Source: Actinospica sp035552695 (GTDB lineage Bacteria > Actinomycetota > Actinomycetes > Streptomycetales > Catenulisporaceae). From it: DNA of 17,336 nucleotides. Location of the stretch: NCBI RefSeq assembly GCF_035552695.1, contig NZ_DASZKT010000208.1, positions 1-17,336 of the forward strand, in the 5' to 3' direction. Made by a program: the position numbers and the translations under genes. The notes beneath the pieces are model-generated. The model ran no database searches. It saw nothing but the letters and a program-made list of their open reading frames with translations, and was not told the DNA's origin. Positions 7,434 to 16,251 of this stretch are shown piece after piece. Numbering within the stretch: position 1 is the stretch's first letter; every line of letters begins with the position of its first letter.

Positions 7434-7903
7434 GACGGCTCGCCTGCGGCTATCACGGCCCTCAGCTGCGCACGGAACAGATCCGCCGCGGTCTCCTCCA
7501 GCGGGCTGACGAACTGGCGTTCCGCCGCGTCGCTCGCCTGAAGCGCTTGCTTGAAGAGCTCATGGCCGCGCTCGGTGAACTCGACGACGTTGCGCCGCCG
7601 GTCCTCTTCGAACGGCCGGCGCACGACCACGGACTTGGCCTCGAGCGCGTCGATCAGCGCGACCATCGTCGTGCGATCCACGCCGAGCCGACGCGCCGCG
7701 TCCTGCTGTGAGGTCGGGCCCATGGCGTCGAGAACCACCAGTACGCCCAGCTCACGGCCGTTGAGACCGTACGGCTCCAGTGCGACCGAGGTCAGCTCCG
7801 TTAGCCGCTGCTGCGCGTGTTTGAGCAGGTAGCCGAGCCGATTGAGCTCGGCACGCGGCTGCTCCGGCGTTGGACCGACCTTGCTCACGACATCACTCGA
7901 CAT
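7430..7903 (-). CDS. MarR-family transcriptional regulator
   Basis: A 157-residue winged-helix regulator. The recognition helix region is TSQQDAARRLGVDRTTMVAL (residues ~64-83). The wing carries EEDRRRNVVEFTERG (~99-113), the usual MarR signature. The flanking helices form the dimer interface. The start is ATG 7903; no Shine-Dalgarno sequence precedes it, and the candidate promoter leaves only a very short leader, so the mRNA may be nearly leaderless. It is transcribed away from the SDR epimerase across an 82-nt gap with paired repeats, so it probably represses both itself and the epimerase. The inducer is unknown. Confidence 0.92.
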   Translation of the reverse strand: MSSDVVSKVGPTPEQPRAELNRLGYLLKHAQQRLTELTSVALEPYGLNGRELGVLVVLDAMGPTSQQDAARRLGVDRTTMVALIDALEAKSVVVRRPFEEDRRRNVVEFTERGHELFKQALQASDAAERQFVSPLEETAADLFRAQLRAVIAAGEPS

Positions 7904-7916
7904 GAACCAAGGATAG

Positions 7917-7970
7917 GGTATACGCTGATCGTCAGCAGCACTGACAATCACCTTTGCTGATCGATATAGA
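7917..7970. promoter_or_regulatory. Divergent marR/epimerase promoters with repeat operators
   Basis: Seen in sequence: GCTGATCG occurs at 7924-7931 and again at 7956-7963, exactly 32 bp apart. The left copy is half of a perfect inverted repeat, GCTGA-TCG-TCAGC (7924-7936); TCAGCA (7932-7937) and TGCTGA (7955-7960) form a wider one. Candidate plus-strand promoter: CTGACA (7941-7946), 18 nt, TATAGA (7965-7970). Candidate minus-strand promoter: TTGTCA (7947-7942), 19 nt, TATACC (7922-7917). The two -35 boxes overlap, and each spacer holds one GCTGATCG. The promoter calls are inference. Confidence 0.55.
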
Positions 7971-7985
7971 GATAGGTGACGAACG

Positions 7986-8942
7986 ATGATCCTTATCACC
8001 GGCGGCCTCGGCTTCATCGGCTCCCACACCGCGCGTGCCCTGGTGGAGCTCGGCGAGAGCTGCGTGCTCACGCAGCGCCGAGAGCCCGAGCCCAACGCCC
8101 TGCTCGCCGACGAGATCGGCAAGCGCGTCTTCCTCGAACAGGTGGACGTGACCGACGGCGAAGCGCTGATCGAGGTCTGCGAACGGCACCAGGTCACCGG
8201 CATCATTCATCTCGCCGGCGCATACTTCGGCGACCCGTACGAGGACGCGCGCTCCAACATCGGAATGTTCTTCACCGTCGTCAACGCGGCGAAGACTCTC
8301 GGCATACGCCGCGTGGGCATAGCCAGCACGATCGGCGTGTACGACGGCGGCGATGAGGGAGCGCTGCTCGAATCCATACACCTGCCGGTCAGCGCGACGC
8401 AGGGGATCGCGATGTCGAAGAAGATCAACGAGATCCTGATCTCCCAGCTCGCCCCGGCGACCGGTGTCGAGCTCTACGCGACCCGGATCGGCGCCATCTG
8501 GGGGCCACTCGGCCGACCGGCCGCGCCGTTCTTCCCGACCTCGCAGCTCATCCATGCCGCCGCGGCGGGACGCGAGTTGGATCTCAGCACCCTGCCCGGC
8601 GGTCGCCTGCCGCACGCCGACGACGGACTCGACCTGATGTACGTGCGCGAATGCGGTCGCGCGCTCGCCCTGCTCCAGCTTGCCGACCAGCTCGACCACC
8701 GCGTGTACAACGTCTCGTCGGGTCGGATCACGACGAACCGGGAGATCGTCGACGCGATCGCCACGGCACTTCCGGAGGCGCGTATCGAACTCCCCGACGG
8801 CCACGACCCGCAGAACACGCGCGCCCGCTCGTGGCTGGACACCGGCAGGCTACGGCAGGACACCGGCTACCAGCCGGAATATGACACCGAGCGGGCCGTC
8901 GCCGACTACCTCGACTGGCTGCGAGCAGGCAATGAACGCTAG
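7986..8942 (+). CDS. NAD(P)-dependent epimerase/dehydratase (extended SDR) with non-canonical active site
   Basis: A 318-residue extended short-chain dehydrogenase/reductase. The cofactor motif GGLGFIG (residues 6-12) is intact, and LAGAYFGDPYED and GIASTIGVYDGG (Ser114) match the family. The usual YxxxK catalytic pair is altered: the aligned stretch is IAMSKKINE, so Lys145 is present but Ile141 replaces the catalytic Tyr. The C-terminal half keeps the usual RIGAIWGP and VYNVSSG patterns. A good ribosome binding site, AGGTGA (7974-7979), precedes ATG 7986. It is divergent from, and probably controlled by, the MarR regulator. It may be an epimerase/reductase using another acid, or an NAD(P)-binding protein. 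The stop codon (8940-8942) overlaps an inverted-repeat arm. Confidence 0.88.
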   Translation: MILITGGLGFIGSHTARALVELGESCVLTQRREPEPNALLADEIGKRVFLEQVDVTDGEALIEVCERHQVTGIIHLAGAYFGDPYEDARSNIGMFFTVVNAAKTLGIRRVGIASTIGVYDGGDEGALLESIHLPVSATQGIAMSKKINEILISQLAPATGVELYATRIGAIWGPLGRPAAPFFPTSQLIHAAAAGRELDLSTLPGGRLPHADDGLDLMYVRECGRALALLQLADQLDHRVYNVSSGRITTNREIVDAIATALPEARIELPDGHDPQNTRARSWLDTGRLRQDTGYQPEYDTERAVADYLDWLRAGNER

Positions 8943-9673
8943 TGCCGTATCAAGGAACGTTTGTCTGGCTGAGGTGGCTCGGCTGGGCGGGTTGGCGTTC
9001 GGAGCCTGATTTGCGGGACAGGTCCAGTGGCCGAGCGTGTAAGGGGGCGCGGGATCGACGATGACGAGGCCCGGTCCTGGGCTATCGCGGCTCGTCCCCC
9101 GATTCGCTCGCGCCCACGGTCGCCCGGCGGACCCGGGCGCCGAGGTACTCGATCGGGGCAGTGAGCGCGGCGGCGTAGGCGGCACCGGCGCAGATCTCTA
9201 CGACGTCGCCGTGGCCGACCGAGCTGACCAGGCAGAGCCGCTCGGCCACGAAGCGGCCCCAGGCTCGCTGGTAGCTCACCGACTGCTCCGCGAGGGAGAA
9301 GGAATAGGGCGCGAGGACCTCGCCGGGGTCGAGCAGCCCCCAGCGGCCGCTGACAACGAACCACGGCACACCACTCGCCTCGGCCCGGGCCCGCCGGCGT
9401 GCGAACAGCGGGCTGACATACAGGTCGCGGGCCACGGCGGGCTCGCTCAGCTGGGCCCTTCCACCTCCGACGAGGATGACGGACACTGCGGTCGACGAAG
9501 CAGGCGAGGACGCGGCGAACGGTGTCGCGGATCCAACGCCGGAGCGCATTGACATGGCAGATAGGTACACGATCGCGGCGCAACGCGCCAGCCGGAGGGC
9601 GTGCGGGTGACAGCACAGAGCCAGAAGACATCCGCCTGCCAGACAGGGCGAACGTAGCCCGATACGGCACTAG
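8939..9673. mobile_element. 735-bp inverted-repeat-bounded segment carrying a DUF6884-like gene (putative non-autonomous element)
   Basis: CTAGTGCCGTATC at 8939-8951 has its perfect 13-bp reverse complement at 9661-9673. Further inside, ACGTT (8957-8961) pairs with 9651-9655, and TGTCTGGC (8962-8969) with 9638-9645, giving about 30 bp of imperfect terminal inverted repeat. Both tips read CTAG; no longer target duplication is visible. Inside there is no transposase, only the minus-strand DUF6884-like gene and ~140 nt on the left (8943-9081) with no gene. It could be a decayed insertion sequence with a captured gene or a MITE-like cassette. A chance 13-bp match within 1 kb is unlikely, but the element's nature is inferred. 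Confidence 0.5.
9082..9570 (-). CDS. DUF6884-like protein
   Basis: A 162-residue frame whose residues ~29-130 resemble the DUF6884 family: the strand VSVILVGGGRAQLS, then ARDLYVSPLFARRRAYAEA-like sequence (here RRRARAEASGVPW), then FVVSGRWGLLDPGEVLAPY. As recalled, relatives have a Cys in the first motif (VGCGKAK type); here it is Gly. The biochemical role is unknown. The first 28 residues are Ser/Ala-rich and unlike the family; ATG 9555 or 9549 are alternatives to GTG 9570, and a start nearer the conserved domain is possible. No ribosome binding site decides it. The gene lies inside inverted repeats 8939/9673 and converges on the epimerase, suggesting later insertion. Confidence 0.6.
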   Translation of the reverse strand: MYLSAMSMRSGVGSATPFAASSPASSTAVSVILVGGGRAQLSEPAVARDLYVSPLFARRRARAEASGVPWFVVSGRWGLLDPGEVLAPYSFSLAEQSVSYQRAWGRFVAERLCLVSSVGHGDVVEICAGAAYAAALTAPIEYLGARVRRATVGASESGDEPR

Positions 9674-9702
9674 CTCCGACACGAATGCCGACGCCGCTGC
9701 CC

Positions 9703-9744
9703 GGAGCGGCGCCGACGCTGGTCAGTGCGGATCAGCGCCGCTCC
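9703..9744 (-). terminator. Possible terminator hairpin after the response regulator
   Basis: GGAGCGGCG (9703-9711) and CGCCGCTCC (9736-9744) form a perfect 9-bp stem with a 24-nt loop, about 40 nt beyond the stop of the response-regulator gene. There is no T-run, as is common for actinobacterial terminators. The same palindrome could serve another role. Confidence 0.35.
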
Positions 9745-9785
9745 GCGGATCGGATCCGCTACAGAGATCGGATTCGGTCCAGGGC

Positions 9786-10466
9786 TCAGCGTCGCTCAAG
9801 GTAGCGCAGCACCGCGACGACCCGCCGATGCTCGTCCGCGCCCGGTTCCAGCCCGAGTTTGCTGAAGACGTTGCCGATGTGCTTCTCCACGGCACCGTCC
9901 GAGACGACGAGCGCGCGGCCGATCGCTGCGTTCGAGCGTCCCTCGGCCATCAGACCGAGCACCTCGTACTCCCGCGGCGTCAGGGAGGCGAGTGCCCGGT
10001 CGGCGTTGGCGTTCAACATCGCGGTGACGATCTCCGGGTCGAGCGCGGTGCCGCCCGCCGCGACCCGACTCAGCGCGTCCACGAACTCCGAGACATCGGC
10101 CACGCGATCCTTCAGCAGATAGCCGAAGCCGCTCGCGCCGTGCTCCAGCAGCCGCGCCGCGAACCTCGCCTCAACGTACTGCGAGAAGACCAGGACGCCG
10201 AGCTTCGGGTAGGCGGCGCGCAGTTCGAGCGCGGCGCGGATGCCCTCGTCGGTGAAGGTCGGCGGCATCCGGATGTCCATCACCACCGCGTCCGGGATGC
10301 CGTCCGAGATGCGATCCGAGCCACTGTCCGGCGCGCTCTCCCGCACCGCCGCGATCGCCGCCGCGGCGTCGGCGACCTGCGCGGACACCTCGTGCCCGCG
10401 CACCGCGAGCAGTTGCGCCAGACCGGCCCGCAGGATCGCCGAATCCTCCGCGATGACCACACGCAT
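9786..10466 (-). CDS. NarL/LuxR-family two-component response regulator
   Basis: A 226-residue regulator. The receiver domain has the acidic pair Glu7-Asp8 (IAEDSA), phospho-acceptor Asp64 (VVMDIRMPP), and Lys119 (YLLKDR). A Ser/Asp-rich insertion (about residues 45-58, APDSGSDRISDGIPD) lies just before the Asp64 strand and is longer than usual. The C-terminal LuxR-type HTH covers about residues 160-204, with SLTPREYEVLGLMAEGRSN and AVEKHIGNVFSKL. It follows the histidine kinase by 21 nt with ribosome binding site GGGGAG, so the pair is one operon. On phosphorylation it should bind DNA; the palindrome upstream of the kinase is a candidate site. Confidence 0.95.
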   Translation of the reverse strand: MRVVIAEDSAILRAGLAQLLAVRGHEVSAQVADAAAAIAAVRESAPDSGSDRISDGIPDAVVMDIRMPPTFTDEGIRAALELRAAYPKLGVLVFSQYVEARFAARLLEHGASGFGYLLKDRVADVSEFVDALSRVAAGGTALDPEIVTAMLNANADRALASLTPREYEVLGLMAEGRSNAAIGRALVVSDGAVEKHIGNVFSKLGLEPGADEHRRVVAVLRYLERR

Positions 10467-10487
10467 GCCGACTCCCCGTCTCCCCGA

Positions 10488-11873
10488 TCACGCGTCGAAC
10501 GGCAGGACCCCGGTGATGGTGGTCGGGCCGCCCAACGGACTGTCCACATCCAGTGTGCCGTCTACCGTGGCCAGCCGCCGCTGCACCCCGTCCAGACCGG
10601 TTCCGCCGCCGAGCACGGCGCCGCCGCGACCGTTGTCCGCGACCGAGAAGATGATCTGTTCTCCGTGCTTCCGCACCCGCACGCTGATCGCGCTCGCACC
10701 GCTGTGCTTCACCGCATTGGTCAGCACTTCAGCGATCGCGAAGTACGTGATGGTCTCGGTGGTCGTCGAGGAGCGCCCGGGCAGGTCGATACCCAGATTC
10801 ACCCGGATCGGCGAGCGCGCACCCAGCGAGATCAGCGCCGACTCCAGGCCGTTGTCCAGGATCGGCGGGTGAATTCCGCGCGCCAGATCCCGCAGCTCCG
10901 TCAGCGTCTCCTTCGTCTGCTGATGCGCGCCCTCGATCAGGGTCCTCACACGCTCCGCGGCTGCCGGGTCGTCGCTGCCCAGATCCTCCTTGGCCTGCCC
11001 CAGATTCATCGCCAGCGCGACGAGCCTGGCTTGGGTGCCGTCGTGCAGATCACGCTCGATCCGGCGCAACTGCTCATTCGACGAGGCGACCGCGTCGCTG
11101 CGTGTCTGCTCGAGCTCACGCACCCGCTGCGAGGCCGAGGTGGGGCTTAGCAGCGCGCGGCCGAGCAGCCGGTCGACCGAGGTGGAGCCGTGCACGATCC
11201 ACGGCGTCAGCCACAGCAACAAGACGCCGATCAACGCCGTGACCAGCACGCGCGGCCAAGTGTCCAGAAAGTAGCTGGAAGTGCTCGTGTCCCACAGCGA
11301 CGCGGCCCGGTGCATCCGGCCGTCATGGCCCGGCTCCGCGGGAAGGAAGCGGTACCAGATCCAGTAGGTCGTCCCGCCCAGCGTGAGAGCCCAGAACACC
11401 ACCGTGACCACGAACGTCGCGACCGCCAGCGGGAAGCGCACCATCTGGTAGGCGATGCCGCGCCAGCCGACGGGGTCGCCGAGCCGGGACAGCGCCCAGC
11501 CGAACAGTCCGCGCCGACCCGCCTTGAACCGGCGTGGCGCCTGGATCCGCCCGCCGAGCAGACCGTTGATCAACCCGCGGTCCAGCGCGCCGAGCCAGCG
11601 GCCGAGGACGACCGCGAACGCGAGCACGAAAATGCCGAGGAAGGTGATGAACGTGCCGACGCCGAACGCGATGAAGGTCACCGACAGGCTGAAACCGAGC
11701 ACCGCGATCGGCAGCCCGACGAGGCCGTACAGCCACTCGGCATAGGTTCGGCGGCGGAACGGGGCGTTCAGGAAGGTGACGCGGCGGGCCGGAACCGGGG
11801 CGGGCGCCGGGCCCTCGCTCGGGCCCGGCTCACCCGGCACCGCGTCGACCGGGGAAGGATTCACGCTGGACAT
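10488..11873 (-). CDS. Sensor-domain histidine kinase (HisKA_3)
   Basis: A 461-residue membrane kinase. After a Pro-rich cytoplasmic start, paired hydrophobic segments lie at about residues 50-92 and 145-170, with another at 208-226. This layout fits the Putative Sensor domain (PF13796), which has little extracellular mass and so probably senses membrane state. The dimerisation/phospho-acceptor motif is RRIERDLHDGTQARLVALAM with His277. The ATPase domain has EVLTNAVKHSG (N box), VADNGRGGA and GTGLDGVQRRL. I start at ATG 11873 (MSSVNPSP), 9 nt after GGAG; the frame stays open far upstream, but that is non-coding overlap with the next gene. It is the first gene of the operon with the response regulator. 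Confidence 0.95.
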   Translation of the reverse strand: MSSVNPSPVDAVPGEPGPSEGPAPAPVPARRVTFLNAPFRRRTYAEWLYGLVGLPIAVLGFSLSVTFIAFGVGTFITFLGIFVLAFAVVLGRWLGALDRGLINGLLGGRIQAPRRFKAGRRGLFGWALSRLGDPVGWRGIAYQMVRFPLAVATFVVTVVFWALTLGGTTYWIWYRFLPAEPGHDGRMHRAASLWDTSTSSYFLDTWPRVLVTALIGVLLLWLTPWIVHGSTSVDRLLGRALLSPTSASQRVRELEQTRSDAVASSNEQLRRIERDLHDGTQARLVALAMNLGQAKEDLGSDDPAAAERVRTLIEGAHQQTKETLTELRDLARGIHPPILDNGLESALISLGARSPIRVNLGIDLPGRSSTTTETITYFAIAEVLTNAVKHSGASAISVRVRKHGEQIIFSVADNGRGGAVLGGGTGLDGVQRRLATVDGTLDVDSPLGGPTTITGVLPFDA

Positions 11874-11966
11874 CTTCGACTCCGAGATAATCGGGACACG
11901 GCCTTGACGTCCTCGAGTCTGTCCGAGCGCCGACCCCGTCCCCAGCCGGTGACCTGCCCGCTCCCG

Positions 11967-11984
11967 GGTAGGGCCAGCCCTACC
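11967..11984. promoter_or_regulatory. 18-bp palindrome upstream of the two-component operon
   Basis: GGTAGGGCCAGCCCTACC is a perfect 8-bp inverted repeat around a CA centre, about 95 bp upstream of the kinase start. Its two-fold symmetry and position suit a dimeric LuxR-type regulator controlling its own operon (inference). Alternatively it could be a hairpin terminator for the cystathionine beta-synthase gene that ends 72 nt away. Confidence 0.5.
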
Positions 11985-12004
11985 ACCGCCCGACCACGGC
12001 CTTC

Positions 12005-12040
12005 GCGACTGCGACTGCGGCTGCGGCTGCGGCTGCGACC
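12005..12040. repeat. Six-copy hexanucleotide repeat GCGRCY
   Basis: Six consecutive hexamers read GCGACT, GCGACT, GCGGCT, GCGGCT, GCGGCT and GCGACC. The block lies 15 nt beyond the stop of the cystathionine beta-synthase gene (minus strand), between it and the kinase promoter region. Slippage would change the spacing between the two genes but no protein. Confidence 0.8.
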
Positions 12041-12055
12041 GGGAGCCGGCGTCCG

Positions 12056-13426
<1,371 letters not shown>

Positions 13427-13518
13427 GAGAGCAGCCTATCGGCGCTTCGCAGGCAATTCTCACCGTCCGCGGGCGCGAAACGGGTATCGTCCTGCTACTG
13501 GGGAGAGGAGCTGTGAAG

Positions 13519-14364
13519 ATGAGCTTTTCACCGAGGAAGGCGGCCGCGGCCGCACTGATGAGCGGTGGCGGACTGACCGTGCTCGCGGGAGCGTCGGTCG
13601 GTCTTGTGATGGCCGAGGCCAAACTGGCTCGTCGGACGATCGGACCGGCGCTGAGCGTGCCACCGGCCGCGGACGGCCTGTACGGCGAACACCTCGCGAG
13701 GGACGGCGAGCGTCCGCTGCGTCTGGCGATGCTCGGCGATTCCACGGCGGCGGGCTACGGCGTGGAGCGGCCCGAGCAGACGCCCGGCGCGCTGCTGGCC
13801 GGATCGCTGGTCGCGCATACCGGGCGCCCGGTGCTGTTCCGCAGCGAGGCGCGGGTCGGCGCGTGCTCCGAAGAGCTGGCCGGACAGGTGGACAGGCTGC
13901 TCGAGGACGGACCGGAGCACGCCCCGCAACTCGCCGCCGTCATCATCGGTGCCAACGACGTGACCCACCGCATGCCGCCGCGGGAGGCCGCCCGGCAACT
14001 CGGCGAGGCGGTGTCCCGGCTGCGCGCCGTCGGCTGCGAAGTGGTGGTCGGCACGTGCCCTGACCTGGGCACGATCCGCCCGGTCCAGCTGCCGCTGCGC
14101 TGGCTGGCCCGGCGGTGGAGCCGGCAGCTCGCGCTGCTGCAGGGCCATGCCGTGACGGGCGCCGGAGGCAGCTCCGTACCTGTGGGCACGCTGCTCGGCC
14201 CGGAATTCGCGGCCCGCGCGGAACTGTTCGGCCCGGATCGTTTCCACCCCTCGGCCGAGGGTTACCAGACCGCGGTCTCCGCGCTGCTGCCCTCGCTCGC
14301 CTCCGCGGCCTGGCGGCTGACCCCGCACACGGCGATCGGGTTCGCCGCCCTTACCGGCGAGTAA
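13519..14364 (+). CDS. Membrane-anchored SGNH/GDSL hydrolase
   Basis: A 281-residue extracytoplasmic hydrolase with a single N-terminal hydrophobic anchor or signal (about residues 8-32). All four SGNH blocks are seen: AMLGDSTAAGYG (nucleophile Ser), the Gly block near EARVGA, IIGANDVT (Asn), and DRFHPSAEGY (catalytic Asp/His). It probably acts as an esterase or deacylase on lipid or cell-wall substrates; the substrate is unknown. I prefer ATG 13519 because AGGAG (13506-13510) sits 8 nt upstream; GTG 13513 would be only 2 nt away and would add two residues. It lies between cystathionine beta-synthase and a thiolase, an order I recall as conserved (Mycobacterium Rv1074c-Rv1077 region). Confidence 0.9.
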   Translation: MSFSPRKAAAAALMSGGGLTVLAGASVGLVMAEAKLARRTIGPALSVPPAADGLYGEHLARDGERPLRLAMLGDSTAAGYGVERPEQTPGALLAGSLVAHTGRPVLFRSEARVGACSEELAGQVDRLLEDGPEHAPQLAAVIIGANDVTHRMPPREAARQLGEAVSRLRAVGCEVVVGTCPDLGTIRPVQLPLRWLARRWSRQLALLQGHAVTGAGGSSVPVGTLLGPEFAARAELFGPDRFHPSAEGYQTAVSALLPSLASAAWRLTPHTAIGFAALTGE

Positions 14365-14432
14365 CATTTCCGGTAGCGTCGTTACGGACAGAGCAGTCAC
14401 GCAGTCCGCAGCCAAGCGAGGAGTGTCCACCG

Positions 14433-15653
14433 ATGCCCGAAGCCGTCATCGTCGCCGCCGCCCGTACCCCGATCGGGCGAGCGGGCAAGGGGTCGCTCAA
14501 GGACCTGCGACCCGACGACCTCGCCGTGGCTGCCGTGCGTGCCGCGCTCGCCCAGGTGCCCGACCTCGACCCGCGCGAGATCGACGACCTGATGCTCGGC
14601 TGCGGCCTGCCCGGCGGCGAGTCAGGGTTCAACATGGCCCGCGTCGTCGCCACCCTGCTCGGCTACGACTTCCTGCCGGGCACCACGCTCACCCGCTACT
14701 GCGCCTCGTCGCTGCAGACCACGCGAATGGCGCTGCACGCCATCAAGGCGGGCGAGGGTGACGTGTTCATCAGCGCGGGCGTCGAGTCGGTGTCCAGCTA
14801 CGCTCGCGGCAGCTCCGACTCCTGGCCCAACACCACGAACCCGGTGTTCAACAACGCGCTCGCGCGCACGGCCAAGCGCTCCGAAGCCGGCGCCGAGACC
14901 TGGGCCGACCCGCGCGAAAGCGGCGAGGTCCCGGACATCTACATCGCGATGGGCCAGACGGCCGAGAACCTCGCCCAAATCAAGGGCGTGACCCGCCGCG
15001 ACATGGACGAGTTCGGCGTGCGCTCGCAGAACCTCGCGGAGAAGGCGATCGCCGAGGGCTTCTGGTCGCGCGAGATCACGCCGGTCACGCTGCCCGACGG
15101 CACCGTCGTCGCCGCGGACGACGGCCCGCGCGCCGGCGTGACGCTCGAAGGCGTCGAGTCGCTCAAGCCGGTCTTCCGCCCCGACGGCCGGATCACCGCC
15201 GGCAACTGCTGCCCGCTCAACGACGGCGCGGCCGCGCTGGTCATCATGTCGGACACCAAGGCCCGCGAACTCGGCATCACGCCGCTGGCGCGGATCATCT
15301 CGACCGGCGTCACCGCCCTGTCCCCCGAGATCATGGGCCTCGGCCCGGTCGAGGCGAGCAAGCAGGCGCTGGGGCGCGCCGGCATGACGATCGACGACAT
15401 CGACCTCGTCGAGATCAACGAGGCCTTCGCCGCGCAGGTGATCCCCTCGTACCGCGACCTCGGCATCGACCTCGACCGCCTGAACGTCAACGGCGGTGCC
15501 ATCGCCGTCGGCCACCCCTTCGGCATGACCGGCGCGCGGATCACTACGACCCTGATCAACTCGCTGCGCACGCACGACAAGCAGTTCGGTCTCGAGACCA
15601 TGTGCGTCGGCGGCGGCCAGGGCATGGCCCTGATCATCGAGCGCCTCAGCTGA
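14433..15653 (+). CDS. Acetyl-CoA acetyltransferase (thiolase)
   Basis: A 406-residue thiolase that interconverts two acetyl-CoA with acetoacetyl-CoA, or cleaves 3-ketoacyl-CoA in beta-oxidation. The acylated nucleophile is Cys90 in TRYCASSLQTTRMAL. VEINEAFAAQ (~327-336), GGAIAVGHPFGMTGAR with His361, and TMCVGGGQGMA with Cys391 complete the active site. The length is normal. GAGGAG (14418-14423) is 9 nt before ATG 14433; the frame extends upstream into the SGNH gene but homology starts at MPEAVIVAAARTPIG. It follows the SGNH gene by 68 nt and may be co-transcribed. Sequence alone does not settle biosynthetic versus degradative use. Confidence 0.95.
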   Translation: MPEAVIVAAARTPIGRAGKGSLKDLRPDDLAVAAVRAALAQVPDLDPREIDDLMLGCGLPGGESGFNMARVVATLLGYDFLPGTTLTRYCASSLQTTRMALHAIKAGEGDVFISAGVESVSSYARGSSDSWPNTTNPVFNNALARTAKRSEAGAETWADPRESGEVPDIYIAMGQTAENLAQIKGVTRRDMDEFGVRSQNLAEKAIAEGFWSREITPVTLPDGTVVAADDGPRAGVTLEGVESLKPVFRPDGRITAGNCCPLNDGAAALVIMSDTKARELGITPLARIISTGVTALSPEIMGLGPVEASKQALGRAGMTIDDIDLVEINEAFAAQVIPSYRDLGIDLDRLNVNGGAIAVGHPFGMTGARITTTLINSLRTHDKQFGLETMCVGGGQGMALIIERLS

Positions 15654-15672
15654 CCATCCCATCCAGCCGTCT

Positions 15673-15849
15673 CCGCCGGCCGGGGTTCCCTAGTCCCTGG
15701 ATTCCCCTAGAGAACCCTGGCCAGCTGCTCCGCCGGCCGGGCTCCCTAGCCCCTAGATTCCCAGAGAACCCTGGCCAGTTCCCCCGCCGGCCGGGTTCCC
15801 TAGCCCCTAGATCCCTCTAGAGAACCCTGGCCAGCTCCTCCGCCGCGGC
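15673..15849. repeat. Three tandem ~56-bp repeats with internal hairpins at the thiolase convergent junction
   Basis: Copies start with CCGCCGGCCGGG at 15673, 15730 and 15784 (periods 57, 54, 56), and the first bases of a fourth begin at 15840. Each carries a TTCCCTAG-like core, then AGAACCCTGGCCAG. In copies 1 and 3, GGTTCCCTAG (15684-15693; 15794-15803) pairs with CTAGAGAACC (15707-15716; 15817-15826) at 9 of 10 positions, forming a hairpin that could stop transcription from both sides. Copy 3 contains the stop and last codons (LARVL) of the neighbouring minus-strand gene, so that gene's 3' end appears duplicated twice. Confidence 0.85.
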
Positions 15850-16251
15850 CAGCACACTCTCCAGCACAACCTCGATCCGCTCCCGTCCGCCCGCAACCCC
15901 GGCCATCCCCGGCGGCCCCCACACGACCACCGCGCCTTCCCCGATCCCGGCACGCGCGCACGCCGCCAGCAGGTCGTGCCCCGTCACCCCGATCTGATCC
16001 CCCACGATGAACGACCCCTCGTACGGCAGTTGCCGCCACGCAGGTGCCGCGTCCCGGCCCCGGTCCTCGACCCCCTGAGCCGCATAGGCCACCAGCCCCG
16101 CCAGTTGGTATCCCGCGGCCGCTCGCGATCGCCCGTTCGGTAGCCGCCGCAGCAACGTGGACTCGGGCATACTTCGAAAGCGCCCGGACAGGCGGGTCAA
16201 CACCGCATCGAGCCGAGCGGAAACGGAAGCGACGCCAGCCAGGTCTTGCAC
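15817..16251 (-). CDS. Conserved actinobacterial protein of unknown function
   Basis: A 144-residue soluble protein with no enzymatic motif I recognise. It looks like a conserved actinomycete family of about 130 residues: the stretch RFRSMPESTLLRRLPNGRSR is followed by a helical segment, then WRQLPYEGSFIVGDQIGVTGHDLLAA, then a variable Gly-rich loop and a closing helix ending EELARVL. The start is GTG 16251 with only a weak upstream GGCTGGA; the first ATG in frame is at residue 28 (MPESTLL). It diverges from the DUF4287-like gene and converges on the thiolase. The 3' end lies in the ~56-bp repeat block. Confidence 0.7.
   Translation of the reverse strand: MQDLAGVASVSARLDAVLTRLSGRFRSMPESTLLRRLPNGRSRAAAGYQLAGLVAYAAQGVEDRGRDAAPAWRQLPYEGSFIVGDQIGVTGHDLLAACARAGIGEGAVVVWGPPGMAGVAGGRERIEVVLESVLAAAEELARVL

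Noticed and set aside
9522..11150. A 542-codon plus-strand frame opposite the two-component genes
   Set aside because: Arg-rich shadow of high-GC coding on the other strand; no domain match, no start signal.
14115..14432. N-terminal extension of the thiolase
   Set aside because: The extra 106 codons overlap the SGNH gene and lack homology; the start at 14433 has a ribosome binding site and the canonical thiolase N-terminus.
15673..15849. CRISPR-like array
   Set aside because: Units are contiguous imperfect repeats with no unique spacers and no cas genes nearby.
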